Below are positions 35,417 through 44,695 of a stretch of 64,000 nucleotides of DNA, one piece after another (position 1 is the first letter of the stretch; the number at the start of each line of letters is the position of its first letter). Source of the stretch: an uncultured Methanobrevibacter sp. (lineage in GTDB: Archaea > Methanobacteriota > Methanobacteria > Methanobacteriales > Methanobacteriaceae). Under the pieces are notes generated by a model. It searched no databases. It was not told where the DNA came from and was given only the letters and a program-made list of their open reading frames with translations. Where the stretch lies: NCBI RefSeq assembly GCF_934746965.1, contig NZ_CAKVFS010000009.1, positions 1 to 64,000 of the forward strand. Direction: 5' to 3'. The translations under genes were made by a program, and so were the position numbers.

Positions 35417-36328
35417 TCATATTAATTCTCTTTTCTTTTTTTCAAATTCTTCAGGAGTTATAATTCCTTTTTCTAATAAATCATGCCATTTTAATAATTC
35501 TTCAGCAGCATTAATATTTTGATATGGTGAATTATTTTCATTTCTTTTGGAATTGAAGTTTAACCATGCATTATTAAGTAGATTATAGCAATGTTCTGAA
35601 ATTAATTCTAAAATAATTTTGTTAAATCCTGTTGTTGTGATACAAAGATTACTGTTCATTTGAAGAAGTCCAGCATTGTTGAAGTCAATAGCACTAATAT
35701 TAGCATAAGGAATAATTTTATCTCCTAAATCTGTTTTTAAAAATTGACCTCTTTTTTTAATAATTAATTTATCTTTTTCAACAAAGCAAAAACCATCAAC
35801 ACGTTCAATATTGTCTCCTGTTAATATTCCTCTTCTTCTTTCATTCAGTACACATGAAAAATCATAGCCTTCTACATTTAATCTTATTTCTTTTTGTTGT
35901 TGTTTTATTTCTTTTTGTTGTTGTTTTTTTAGTTTTTCTTGTTCTTCTATTTTTTTATCAGTTTCTTTTTGTTTTAAGTATTCTACAATTAATTCTTCTG
36001 TGATTAAATTTTTTTGTATGGATAAATTTTTATTTTCCATAAATTGACTAAAGTCACCACTGTCAAGAAAACCCAATCCATGTTCTTTTAAGATTTTAAG
36101 ATTGTCTGTGTAATATAAGTTTTGTTCATTTTCGATTATTTCTTTTTGTTTTAAGTATTCTTCAAATAATTCTGAAGTAATTATATCTTTGCGAAAGGAC
36201 ATATTTTTAGATTTCATGAATTTAATAACATATCCCTGATCTTTAAATGTTATTCCTTTATTTTTTAAAAAAGCAACATTATCATTATATACATTATTTT
36301 TTCCAGATAATTTATCTATTAATCCCAT
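35417..36328 (-). CDS. SHOCT-domain protein with duplicated N-terminal module and coiled coil
   Basis: 303 residues. Two copies of a ~50-residue helical module (roughly residues 15-65: LKNKGITFKDQGYVIKFM..., ITSELFEEYLKQKE; and 75-125: LKEHGLGFLDSGDFSQFM..., ITEELIVEYLKQKE), then a Lys/Gln/Glu coiled coil (~125-150), a PH-like beta domain (~155-250: GILTGDNIERVDGFCFVEKD...) and a C-terminal SHOCT motif (LLKWHDLLEKGIITPEEFEK). PH-like plus SHOCT proteins are often phage-, membrane- or stress-associated, but the role is unknown. It lies just downstream of cas6 on the same strand. Confidence 0.75.
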   Translation of the reverse strand: MGLIDKLSGKNNVYNDNVAFLKNKGITFKDQGYVIKFMKSKNMSFRKDIITSELFEEYLKQKEIIENEQNLYYTDNLKILKEHGLGFLDSGDFSQFMENKNLSIQKNLITEELIVEYLKQKETDKKIEEQEKLKKQQQKEIKQQQKEIRLNVEGYDFSCVLNERRRGILTGDNIERVDGFCFVEKDKLIIKKRGQFLKTDLGDKIIPYANISAIDFNNAGLLQMNSNLCITTTGFNKIILELISEHCYNLLNNAWLNFNSKRNENNSPYQNINAAEELLKWHDLLEKGIITPEEFEKKKRELI

Positions 36329-36348
36329 TCAAAATCACTTTATAAGTT

Positions 36349-37077
36349 TTATTTTAGTAATTTAATCATTCCAAATCCCATTGAATTTTTTTCACCAATT
36401 CCAACATCATATGCAAATTTAATTAAATCCATATCTCCGTCTAAAATAAGATCCATCATGTAAGCCCTATGGTGTGTTGTAAATGCACCTTTATTAATTG
36501 AAATTCTTTTTCTTTTTACAAAATTCATTTCAGAATAGATATCTATTTTTTTATCAGTTTCTGTTAAATTATTAAATTTAAGATATTTTTTTATTAAATT
36601 TTTTTGCAATGAGTTAAAAAATCTATCTGATGGAGCAAGATCCCAGATTTTAAGTTCGCCATCTATTTCTTTTTTAGTTCTAACAATTATTGGAGATAAA
36701 GTTTTAAATTCACTTTTTGATGAAAAATCAGGTGTTTTTAAAGCTTCAATTTTTTGAATTTTTAATATCTGATTTTGAAAATTTATTTCTAAATCCTCGA
36801 GAAATCCATCAACAAGACTTTTAATTAAAAAATCATTAGGTGAAGATATGTAAAAACTAATAATTCCATCTTTAACTATTATTCCATCTTTAACAATTTT
36901 TCTCTTAGGAATATGTATTTGTGAAAATGTAAAAAATTTAAATGATTTTGAAGAGTGTAATTCATCAGCAAAATCTAAATCAGCTATTTTATTATAGATT
37001 ATAGATGATAATATGTGATTGTAATTAAATGGAACTTTAAAGTTATTTTTTCCTTTTAAGATAATTTTGAGTCTCAT
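36349..37077 (-). CDS. cas6: CRISPR endoribonuclease Cas6
   Basis: Cuts the CRISPR precursor transcript within each repeat to release crRNAs. 242-residue RAMP protein with the Gly-rich C-terminal loop GIGEKNSMGFGMIKL and tandem ferredoxin-like folds. A six-codon tandem duplication is visible near residues 60-72 (VKDGII twice, an 18-base repeat around 36863-36897). Transcribed divergently from the other cas genes, with its own TATA-like TATAAATA (minus strand of 37144-37151). Confidence 0.9.
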   Translation of the reverse strand: MRLKIILKGKNNFKVPFNYNHILSSIIYNKIADLDFADELHSSKSFKFFTFSQIHIPKRKIVKDGIIVKDGIISFYISSPNDFLIKSLVDGFLEDLEINFQNQILKIQKIEALKTPDFSSKSEFKTLSPIIVRTKKEIDGELKIWDLAPSDRFFNSLQKNLIKKYLKFNNLTETDKKIDIYSEMNFVKRKRISINKGAFTTHHRAYMMDLILDGDMDLIKFAYDVGIGEKNSMGFGMIKLLK

Positions 37078-37417
37078 TAATATTTTGTTTATTGGCTGTG
37101 ATTAAAATAATTTTTGTTTAAATTCAAAATCAATTTTGAATAATATTTATAGAATTCTTTTTCTCAGGTGTATTTGTTTAAACTTAAACCATTACATTTA
37201 TATGTATCTAGTTTTAATATATATTTAATAACAATCTATTATCTTTAATTCAACATGTTATGTGAAATTTTTTTTAATAATACTATCATTGGGTTAATTT
37301 TAAATAGTTTGTTTTATATAATTTATGATTGTACAATCAGTACAATTTGTGTTTGAAAAATGATGGTATTTTTAAAATCAGTCTATTTTAGGATAATCGG
37401 ATTAAAAAGGAGGAAAT
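37078..37417. promoter_or_regulatory. divergent cas6 / cas8b1 promoter region with palindrome
   Basis: 340 bases, no gene. TATA box TTTTATATAA at 37312-37321 should start cas8b1-operon transcription near 37342. Exactly there lies the palindrome ATTGTAC (37328-37334) - AATCA - GTACAAT (37340-37346), a likely repressor operator. On the minus strand, TATAAATA at 37144-37151 would start cas6 near 37120. An AAAAAGGAGG ribosome binding site stands before cas8b1. Confidence 0.65.
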
Positions 37418-38776
37418 ATGTCTATAAATTTAAATTTAAAAATAACTGGGAATCCTTTTATTGATGCAGGTATTTTTGCATTAAGTGTTAAGTTAAATAA
37501 GCCAATAGAGGATATTACTATTGGCGATATAGAAAATGAGGCAAAATTTATTTCTAAACTGTATCTTAAGGATGGTTGGAATAAAAATATGTATAGTATT
37601 TTTCCAAATTCTCCTTTAGTTAATAATGCTATTAAAGGGGATCGTTCGGAAAAATATTTCAATGAATTAAAAAGTGAGATTGAATGTATTCAAGATATTC
37701 AAGACAATGGTTCTTGTATGGGATGTGGTAGAAGAAATGCTGAATATGTCTTTGGAAAAAGTATAATTCCATTAACTGGTTCTAAATCTTTGAAAAATTA
37801 TTTTTCATTTGCTAATGAAGGAGCAGATTACTGTTCATTATGTGCTATTTTAGTTCAATTTTCTCCATTGCTAATGTATACTTGCGGGGGTAAATTTATT
37901 TTATTAAATTCTGATTCTGAGTTAGTAATGAAACTTTGGGCTAAAGAAACTATTCAAAATGTTAATACTCAAGTATCGTTAAATAATTATGCTGGGTGTT
38001 GTAATGATGGTATTACACGACCAGTTAATGCAATTTTTGAGATTATTACAAAAGTAATAGATTCATCTGATTTGTGGGATGATGAAAATCCTTCTTTAAA
38101 CTTTTATTATTTCACAAATTATAATCAAGGTCCTGAATTAGAGATTTATACTTTACCAATTGATGTTTTTAATTTTTTAGTAGATATTCCGTCAGAAGAT
38201 AAGTATAACTGGAAATTTATTCTTAAAAAAGGATATCAATATGTTAAGTGGGATAAAGAGGAAACTTTTGACAAAGATAAAAAAAATTATTATTACAAAA
38301 ATAAACCAAATAATGTTTATAATAATTTATTGATGAATAGATCTATTTTAAAATATTTTTACAACTTTAAACATAAAAAAACATATTGTTCATGGAAATT
38401 AGTCAATGCATACATGAGAGAGGTCAGAAAAATGGATGAAAAAAGAATTGAAGCAATAAAAACTGTTGGGGATAAATTATCAGATTATATTAAAATTAAT
38501 GATAGTAAAAAAACATTATCTAGTTTGGAGAATGCATCTTCATATAATAATTTTAGAAATGTTTTAAGGAAAATTCTTAAAAATAAGATTAAAAATGATG
38601 ATGATTTATTATTTACTTTTGATGATTATGTGATTAATTTGTTCCCTGAGGGTAATTTAACTTGGAAAGAAACCCAAGATTTATTACTTTTCAGAATATA
38701 TGAAAATCTACATAATTGGATGGTTGAAAATGATTTTGTTGAAGAAATTTCAGAAGAAGAATTATTGGAGGAATAA
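37418..38776 (+). CDS. cas8b1: type I-B Cascade large subunit Cas8b1/Cst1
   Basis: Large subunit of the Cascade interference complex, expected to recognise the PAM. 452 residues, with the Cst1 family's paired CxxC motifs: SCMGCGRRNA (near residue 99) and YCSLCA (near 141). N-terminus NLKITGNPFIDAGIFALS is family-like. Strong AAAAAGGAGGAAAT ribosome binding site. First gene of the operon cas8b1-cas7-cas5-cas3-cas4-cas1-cas2; the next gene follows by three bases. Confidence 0.9.
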   Translation: MSINLNLKITGNPFIDAGIFALSVKLNKPIEDITIGDIENEAKFISKLYLKDGWNKNMYSIFPNSPLVNNAIKGDRSEKYFNELKSEIECIQDIQDNGSCMGCGRRNAEYVFGKSIIPLTGSKSLKNYFSFANEGADYCSLCAILVQFSPLLMYTCGGKFILLNSDSELVMKLWAKETIQNVNTQVSLNNYAGCCNDGITRPVNAIFEIITKVIDSSDLWDDENPSLNFYYFTNYNQGPELEIYTLPIDVFNFLVDIPSEDKYNWKFILKKGYQYVKWDKEETFDKDKKNYYYKNKPNNVYNNLLMNRSILKYFYNFKHKKTYCSWKLVNAYMREVRKMDEKRIEAIKTVGDKLSDYIKINDSKKTLSSLENASSYNNFRNVLRKILKNKIKNDDDLLFTFDDYVINLFPEGNLTWKETQDLLLFRIYENLHNWMVENDFVEEISEEELLEE

Positions 38777-38779
38777 AAA

Positions 38780-39766
38780 ATGCCAAATAATATTGTGGGA
38801 TTAATGTTAATTGATGCACCTCATTCTGCACTTAATAATGCAGGATCTGATGCTGGAGATAGAACAGATAATATTGTTAGAGTTAAAACTATTAGGAAAG
38901 GAATGACTAGATATCCTTATGTTTCTGGTCAGGCTTTAAGATATTGGTGGAGAGAAACTTTGGAAAATAAATTTAGGTGGGAAATGTCTCCAATTAGTCG
39001 TGAGAAAAAAATTGCATTTACTAGTGCAAATCCTATTGATTATCCGGATGATGATGTTTTTGGATATATGAGAGCTATGTCTAAAAAAGAAGGGGGTACT
39101 GTTACAAGAATTTCTCCTTTAAAAAATTCTCCTTTGATAGCAGTAATTGGTCAAAATCCTACTGAAGATTTTGGTGTTATGTCTCGTCATGAAGGTGATC
39201 CTGTACCTTATGAACATGAGTTTTATTCAAATATTTTAAAAGGTATTTTTTCAATTGATTTAGGATGTCTTGGAGTATTCTCTGAAAGTGAAAAAACTGG
39301 ATATAAGAATATGTCTAATGATTTATTGAAATTAGCTGAAGAAAAAGGATTAGAACATGAAAATAATGCATGGATAATGGATAAAAGCATTAGAATTAAA
39401 CGTGCTCAAGATGTTATTAATGCATTACCTTATTTGTCTGGAGGTGCTAAATCCACATCACATTTGACTGATGTAACTCCAAAAATAATAGTTCTTGCAG
39501 CTATTGATGGGGGTAATCATATTTTCATGAATATTGTTCGTGAAGAAAAAGGAGAACTTATATTTGATTTAAATGCATTAGATGAAGTAATTTCTGATTA
39601 TTCAGATATTATTAAATCAGATATTTTCATTGGTATGAGAACTGGATTTTTAAAAGATACTCAAGATGAAATAATTGAATATGCTGGAGAAAAAGAGAAT
39701 ATTCATGTTGGAACTATTAAAGAAATAACAGATAAATTTTCTGATGAAATTCCTAAGTTGATTTAA
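38780..39766 (+). CDS. cas7: Cascade backbone subunit Cas7 (Cst2/DevR)
   Basis: Backbone RAMP protein that polymerises along the crRNA. 328 residues with the Cst2/DevR N-terminus (IVGLMLIDAPHSALNNAG), RYPYVSGQALRYWWRE, and SGGAKSTSHLTDVTP in the second half. GGAGG lies before the ATG. Directly followed by cas5 with no gap. Confidence 0.93.
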   Translation: MPNNIVGLMLIDAPHSALNNAGSDAGDRTDNIVRVKTIRKGMTRYPYVSGQALRYWWRETLENKFRWEMSPISREKKIAFTSANPIDYPDDDVFGYMRAMSKKEGGTVTRISPLKNSPLIAVIGQNPTEDFGVMSRHEGDPVPYEHEFYSNILKGIFSIDLGCLGVFSESEKTGYKNMSNDLLKLAEEKGLEHENNAWIMDKSIRIKRAQDVINALPYLSGGAKSTSHLTDVTPKIIVLAAIDGGNHIFMNIVREEKGELIFDLNALDEVISDYSDIIKSDIFIGMRTGFLKDTQDEIIEYAGEKENIHVGTIKEITDKFSDEIPKLI

Positions 39767-40387
39767 ATGAAATATTTAAGGATTTTAATTGAGGGGTGGA
39801 CTGCTTCATTTAGATATCCGGCATTTATAAGTGGATTTCAACCAACTTTGCCAGTTCCTCCTTTAAGTACAATTTATGGTTTATTATCTGCAGCTAAAGG
39901 GGAGTTAGTTACTCCTGATGAAACAAACGTTGGTTTTGTCTTTAGTTATGAATCTAAGGCAGTAGATTTAGAAACAATCTATGAATTAAAAGGATTAAAA
40001 GGAAATAAATCTAATGTAGTTAAAAGGGAATTCTTATTTAATCCGAGGTTATATTTGTATCTTGATAATTTGGAATTTAAAAAATATTTTAAAAACCCAA
40101 CATATCCAATTTTACTTGGAAGATCTTCAGATTTAGCTATTATTAGTGAAATTAAAGAAGTTGAAATGGAAATAAAAAATGATGTTAAATTAGGTAAAAC
40201 GATATTGCCTTTTGGTATTGATGAGGCATTTGGAATTATTCAAGCATTACCTACTTACTTTTCAGATTCAATTCCTAGAAAAGCATTAGGTACTAAACCA
40301 TTTTTATTAATGGATAAATTTTTTGATTATTCTGGTGAGTGCTGTTTTGATTCTGAGTTAAATTGGGGAGTTTGGATTCATAGATAA
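39767..40387 (+). CDS. cas5: Cascade subunit Cas5t
   Basis: RAMP protein that caps the 5' handle of the crRNA in Cascade. 206 residues, N-terminus LRILIEGWTASFRYPAFISG then TLPVPPLSTIYGLLSAAKGE, the Cas5t hallmark of a Tneap-like I-B system. It begins immediately after the cas7 stop codon, and cas3 follows eight bases later. Confidence 0.92.
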   Translation: MKYLRILIEGWTASFRYPAFISGFQPTLPVPPLSTIYGLLSAAKGELVTPDETNVGFVFSYESKAVDLETIYELKGLKGNKSNVVKREFLFNPRLYLYLDNLEFKKYFKNPTYPILLGRSSDLAIISEIKEVEMEIKNDVKLGKTILPFGIDEAFGIIQALPTYFSDSIPRKALGTKPFLLMDKFFDYSGECCFDSELNWGVWIHR

Positions 40388-40395
40388 GTGATACT

Positions 40396-42594
40396 ATGGT
40401 TATTTTAGCTAAACCTGATGAAACATTATTGGAGCATACTGAAAACACTTTAAAAGTTTTTAAAAGTATTAAAGAGTATTATTCTGATGTTCCTGATATT
40501 TGTGGTGTTCCTGATTTTTGGGAACATCTATTTTATATTTTATTTTTCCATGATTTTGGTAAAGCAGCTGTAGGGTTTCAAAATTCATTAAAATCAAATA
40601 ATTTTTGGGGTTATAGGCATGAAATATTATCTGCATGTTTTATCAGCTCTTTAAATGACATTTTCTCAGAATTCACTATTAATGCAATTGGATTAACAAT
40701 AATAACTCATCATAAAGATGTTAAAAAGTTAAGAAAAGATTATCCAATAAAAGGAACTGAAGGCAAACGTCTTTTTAATGAGAAATTATTGGAATTAAAA
40801 CCTAATTTTGAAGAATTATTGTCTTATTTTGATTTTGTCCCAGATTTAAGTCAAAAATATTTAGGTTATAAATTAAAAATCCCCAGTAAAATATCATTTG
40901 ATGATTTAAAAAGTGTTTATAATCAAACAGTATCTAATTATTTTAAAGAATTTAAATTAAGCAATTATAGTGAATTACATGGAGTTTATGGTTATTTTTT
41001 AAAAGGATTTATGAATGCTTGTGATTATTTAGCTTCCGGATCAAAATATGAAATACTTCCAGCAGTGAAAAATGGTGATTTGTATAATTTTGGTTCATTA
41101 AGGAAAACACAAGTAATTGCTTCTAAAACAAAAGGAAGTAGTTTTTTAATAGCTCCAACAGGTAGTGGTAAAACAGAAGCTTCTTTTTTATGGGCTGATA
41201 ATAATCAAAATGATAGTTATTCTAAAAGAATTTTTTATGTTTTACCGTTTACAGCAAGTATAAATGCAATGTATACAAGATTAATTAAAGATTTGGGAAC
41301 TAATGAGTTAGTAGGTCTTTCTCATGGAAAAGCATCTTATTTTATTTATCAATCTGTTCTGAAAGAGGATTATGAAGAATCTAAATTACAAGCTAAAAAT
41401 ATTCAGAATTTAACAAAGAAAATATATAGGCCTTATAAAATTTTAACACCTTTTCAATTTATTAAATACTTTTTTGGAGTTAAAGGTTTTGAAATGGGAT
41501 TGTCTGAATTAGCAAATAGTTTGTTAATTCTAGATGAAATTCATGCATATGATGCTAGAGTAACTTGTTTGTTATTGGAATCTCTTAAAGTTTTGAAGAA
41601 TAAATTTAATGTTAATATTTTTATAATGTCTGCTACTTTACCATCTTTTCTAAAAGATATCTTTGCACAGGAATTAGGTATTTCTAATATTATATCTTTA
41701 GATTCTGATGAATTAGATTCATTTACTCGTCATAAAGTTAATATAATTGATAATTCTATTGAAAATTATTTTGAAAACATTTTGGATGATATTAATTCTG
41801 GTAAAAAAGTTTTGATTGTGTGTAATACTGTGGATAAATCTCAAAATATTTTTGAATGGTTTAAGGAGAATGGTGTAGATAATGCAGCATTGTTACATAG
41901 TAGATTCATACTAAAAGATAGAGAAAAAATAGAAAAGAATTTAGATAATTTGGATTTGTTAGTAGGTACTCAAGCTATTGAAGTTTCTTTAGATATTGAT
42001 TATGATGTTTTATATTCTGAACCTGCACCTTTAGATGCATTAATTCAAAGATTTGGTAGGGTTAATCGTAGAGGATGGAGAAATAATATTATTAAAGATG
42101 TTAATATTTTCAAAATAGGTTCTGATAATGATAAGTATATCTATAATCAGGAGTTGGTTGCTAAAACATTGGATGTTTTAAGTAATTTTGATATTTTAAA
42201 AGAAAGTAAAATTCAAGATATTATTGATTATGTGTATAGTGGAGGATATAATTCTCAGGATCAAGAAATATTTAATACAGTAAAAGATTCCTTTAAAGGA
42301 ATGTTAAATGATATTGTACCTTTTATAAATTTCAATAATGATTCTAATTTTTATAATCTTTTTGATTCTTATGATGTTGTTCCTCAGAAGTTTAGGGAAA
42401 AATATATGGAAAAAATAAGTAATAATCAATATTATGAAGCTATGAGTTATTGTTTGTCAATTAGTAAAGGGCAATTTTTCAAACTTAAAGCTGAAAATAA
42501 TGTTGAGTTTAGTAAGGACACATATTTTATTGATGTTATGTATGATTCAGAGATTGGATTGAAGTTGTCTGAAGAAGAATCTACTATTTTATAA
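40396..42594 (+). CDS. cas3: CRISPR nuclease-helicase Cas3
   Basis: Effector that unwinds and degrades target DNA after Cascade binding. N-terminal HD nuclease (LFFHDFGKAAVGFQ, THHKD, residues ~50-120), then a superfamily 2 helicase: Walker A APTGSGKTEASFLW (~253), DEIH box LILDEIHAYDA (~375), motif III MSATLP, and motif VI LIQRFGRVNRRGW (~545). 732 residues, HD first, as usual for type I-B. All catalytic residues that I can check are intact. ATG follows GTGATACT. Confidence 0.95.
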   Translation: MVILAKPDETLLEHTENTLKVFKSIKEYYSDVPDICGVPDFWEHLFYILFFHDFGKAAVGFQNSLKSNNFWGYRHEILSACFISSLNDIFSEFTINAIGLTIITHHKDVKKLRKDYPIKGTEGKRLFNEKLLELKPNFEELLSYFDFVPDLSQKYLGYKLKIPSKISFDDLKSVYNQTVSNYFKEFKLSNYSELHGVYGYFLKGFMNACDYLASGSKYEILPAVKNGDLYNFGSLRKTQVIASKTKGSSFLIAPTGSGKTEASFLWADNNQNDSYSKRIFYVLPFTASINAMYTRLIKDLGTNELVGLSHGKASYFIYQSVLKEDYEESKLQAKNIQNLTKKIYRPYKILTPFQFIKYFFGVKGFEMGLSELANSLLILDEIHAYDARVTCLLLESLKVLKNKFNVNIFIMSATLPSFLKDIFAQELGISNIISLDSDELDSFTRHKVNIIDNSIENYFENILDDINSGKKVLIVCNTVDKSQNIFEWFKENGVDNAALLHSRFILKDREKIEKNLDNLDLLVGTQAIEVSLDIDYDVLYSEPAPLDALIQRFGRVNRRGWRNNIIKDVNIFKIGSDNDKYIYNQELVAKTLDVLSNFDILKESKIQDIIDYVYSGGYNSQDQEIFNTVKDSFKGMLNDIVPFINFNNDSNFYNLFDSYDVVPQKFREKYMEKISNNQYYEAMSYCLSISKGQFFKLKAENNVEFSKDTYFIDVMYDSEIGLKLSEEESTIL

Positions 42595-42604
42595 GTGAGA
42601 TTTT

Positions 42605-43102
42605 ATGATTTCTAGGATTAATGGAACTCAAATTAATTATTATTTTATATGTAAAACTAAGTTATGGTTATTTTCTCATAATATTCAGTTGGAAGATGGG
42701 CATGAGAATGTTAAGTTAGGCAAGCATTTACATGAAACTACATTTAAACGAGAAAAAGAGTTTCTTATTGATAATTTAATTAATGTTGATTTCATTAAAA
42801 TAACTGATTCTGTTGAAATTCATGAGGTAAAGAAATCTCAGAAAATGAATTTAGCTCATGAATATCAACTTTTGTATTATATGTTTTATTTAAAAAATGA
42901 GAAGGATATTGAAAATGTTGTAGGATTTTTAGATTATCCTAATATTCGTAAAAAGGAAAAAATAACTTTAACCAATCAAAAAGAAAATGAATTATTTGAA
43001 ATAATTGATAATATTGAATGTATAATTAGTAATTCGATGCCTAAACCTAAAAAGAAAAGAATTTGTAATAAATGTGCTTATTTTGAGTTTTGTTTTTCAT
43101 AG
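42605..43102 (+). CDS. cas4: CRISPR adaptation exonuclease Cas4
   Basis: PD-(D/E)XK nuclease with a 4Fe-4S cluster that trims prespacers and helps choose the PAM. 165 residues; the first cluster Cys is in YYFICKTKLWL, the last three in ICNKCAYFEFCFS; the nuclease Glu-Lys motif is IHEVKKSQKM and GKHLHE provides the upstream His. Sits between cas3 and cas1 in the operon. Confidence 0.92.
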   Translation: MISRINGTQINYYFICKTKLWLFSHNIQLEDGHENVKLGKHLHETTFKREKEFLIDNLINVDFIKITDSVEIHEVKKSQKMNLAHEYQLLYYMFYLKNEKDIENVVGFLDYPNIRKKEKITLTNQKENELFEIIDNIECIISNSMPKPKKKRICNKCAYFEFCFS

Positions 43103-43114
43103 TAGTGTGTTCAT

Positions 43115-44083
43115 ATGTCAAAAAAGAATTATTATATATTATCTGAAGGTATTCTTAAACGAAAAGAAAATACTATCTATTTTGTCAATGAAAAAGGTAA
43201 AAAACCAATTCCCATTAATAAAATGTATGCAATTTATGCTTATGGTCAGATAACTTTTTCATCACAAGTAATGAATCTTTTATCTAAAAATGGGATTCCT
43301 ATTCATTTTTTTAATTATTATGGATTTTATTCGGGATCTTATTATCCTCGTGAAACATTGTTATCTGGTGATTTGCTAGTAAAACAAGCAGATTATTATT
43401 TAAATATTCGAAAAAGATTAGAATTAGCTAAATTATTTGTTGAAGGTGCAGCGAATAATATTTTAAAAGTATTATCTTATTACAAAATTGAAAGTAATAT
43501 TGAAGAAACATTACTGGAATTGAATTCTACAAATAAAATAACTGAAATAATGAATGTTGAAGGTAGAATTCGTTCAGAATATTATTCTAAATTTGATGAA
43601 ATACTTCCAGAAGATTTTAAAATGAATGGTAGGTCAAGGCAACCTCCTAAAAATATGATAAATTCACTTATTAGTTTTGGAAATTCTATGATGTATTCAA
43701 CTGTTCTAACAGAATTATATAATACTCAGTTAAATCCAACAATATCTTATCTTCATGAACCCTCTGAAAGAAGATTTTCATTATCTTTGGATCTCAGTGA
43801 AATATTCAAACCAATTTTTGTTGATCGACTCATTTTTTACATGGTTAATAAAAAAATGCTCTCTAAAAAAGATTTCAATGAAGATTTAAATTGTTGTCTT
43901 TTAAATGATAAAGGAAGAAATAAATTCATAAAAGAATACAATAAACGTCTCGAAAAAACAATTAAACATAAAAAATTAAAGAAAAATGTTTCTTATCAAA
44001 GATTAATTAGATTAGAAGCCTATAAACTTAAAAAACATATTTTAGGAATTGAAAAATATGATCCTTTTGTAAGTGGATGGTAA
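43115..44083 (+). CDS. cas1: CRISPR integrase Cas1
   Basis: Metal-dependent integrase that inserts spacers at the leader end of the array. 322 residues; metal ligands are expected at the Glu of NVEGRIRSEYY, His of TISYLHEPSERR and Asp/Glu of LSLDLSEIFKP, all present. The beta-strand N-terminal domain (YYILSEGILKRKENTIYFV) is normal. Its stop overlaps the cas2 frame region by a few bases and cas2 begins five bases later. Confidence 0.96.
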   Translation: MSKKNYYILSEGILKRKENTIYFVNEKGKKPIPINKMYAIYAYGQITFSSQVMNLLSKNGIPIHFFNYYGFYSGSYYPRETLLSGDLLVKQADYYLNIRKRLELAKLFVEGAANNILKVLSYYKIESNIEETLLELNSTNKITEIMNVEGRIRSEYYSKFDEILPEDFKMNGRSRQPPKNMINSLISFGNSMMYSTVLTELYNTQLNPTISYLHEPSERRFSLSLDLSEIFKPIFVDRLIFYMVNKKMLSKKDFNEDLNCCLLNDKGRNKFIKEYNKRLEKTIKHKKLKKNVSYQRLIRLEAYKLKKHILGIEKYDPFVSGW

Positions 44084-44088
44084 TAATC

Positions 44089-44352
44089 ATGTATGTAATT
44101 ATAGTTTATGATATTAAAGTTGATAGAGTTAATAAAGTTAAATCATTTTTAAGACAATATCTATTTTGGATTCAAAATTCTGTTTTTGAAGGAGAAGTTA
44201 GTGAAAGCGAATTTAAGATTATCCATGAAGGCTTAATGAATATAATTGATGAAGAATTTGATTCAATCATAATATATAAATTACGGATGGCTGAAGTCAT
44301 GAACCGTGAAGTGTTAGGTATTGAAAAAGCACCCATCTGTGAAATATTATGA
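44089..44352 (+). CDS. cas2: CRISPR integrase subunit Cas2
   Basis: Ferredoxin-fold dimer that bridges Cas1 in the adaptation complex. 87 residues, MYVIIVYDIKVDRVNKVKSF with the usual Asp at residue 8 and WIQNSVFEGEV. ATG at 44089 is preferred to GTG 44077, which lies inside cas1. Last cas gene; the leader follows at once. Confidence 0.95.
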   Translation: MYVIIVYDIKVDRVNKVKSFLRQYLFWIQNSVFEGEVSESEFKIIHEGLMNIIDEEFDSIIIYKLRMAEVMNREVLGIEKAPICEIL

Positions 44353-44695
44353 TTTTTCCAGTTTCAATACTTTTATTAACTTTATATTGATTTAAACAGA
44401 TTTTAACTAATTTATTTATCTATTTTTTTTCAACTTTGATTACTTTTTAGTTATTGAATTAATTCGTTTTTTATTTCATTTTTTAAATTTTATTTATTTA
44501 AAAGGCATTATTCTTTTTCAATTTGTTTATTTTTTTTATTTTAAAATAAATTGAGGTTTATTATTTATTTTCAATGATTTAAAATTAATTGTTGAATCAT
44601 ATAAATAACTAACATTTTTCAACATCAACAATTTTAAGTAGTTAAATAAATAAATTATAGACTGTATATGGCATTTTTGAGAAAAAATTTGCCCT
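44353..44695 (+). promoter_or_regulatory. CRISPR leader
   Basis: 343 AT-rich bases between cas2 and the first repeat, without a gene. Orientation as leader follows from adjacency to cas2, and from the perfect repeats at this end and decayed repeats at the far end. CATATAAATA near 44598-44607 is a possible promoter TATA box for the array transcript. An antisense frame at 44536-44745 is not credible because it enters the repeats. Confidence 0.75.
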
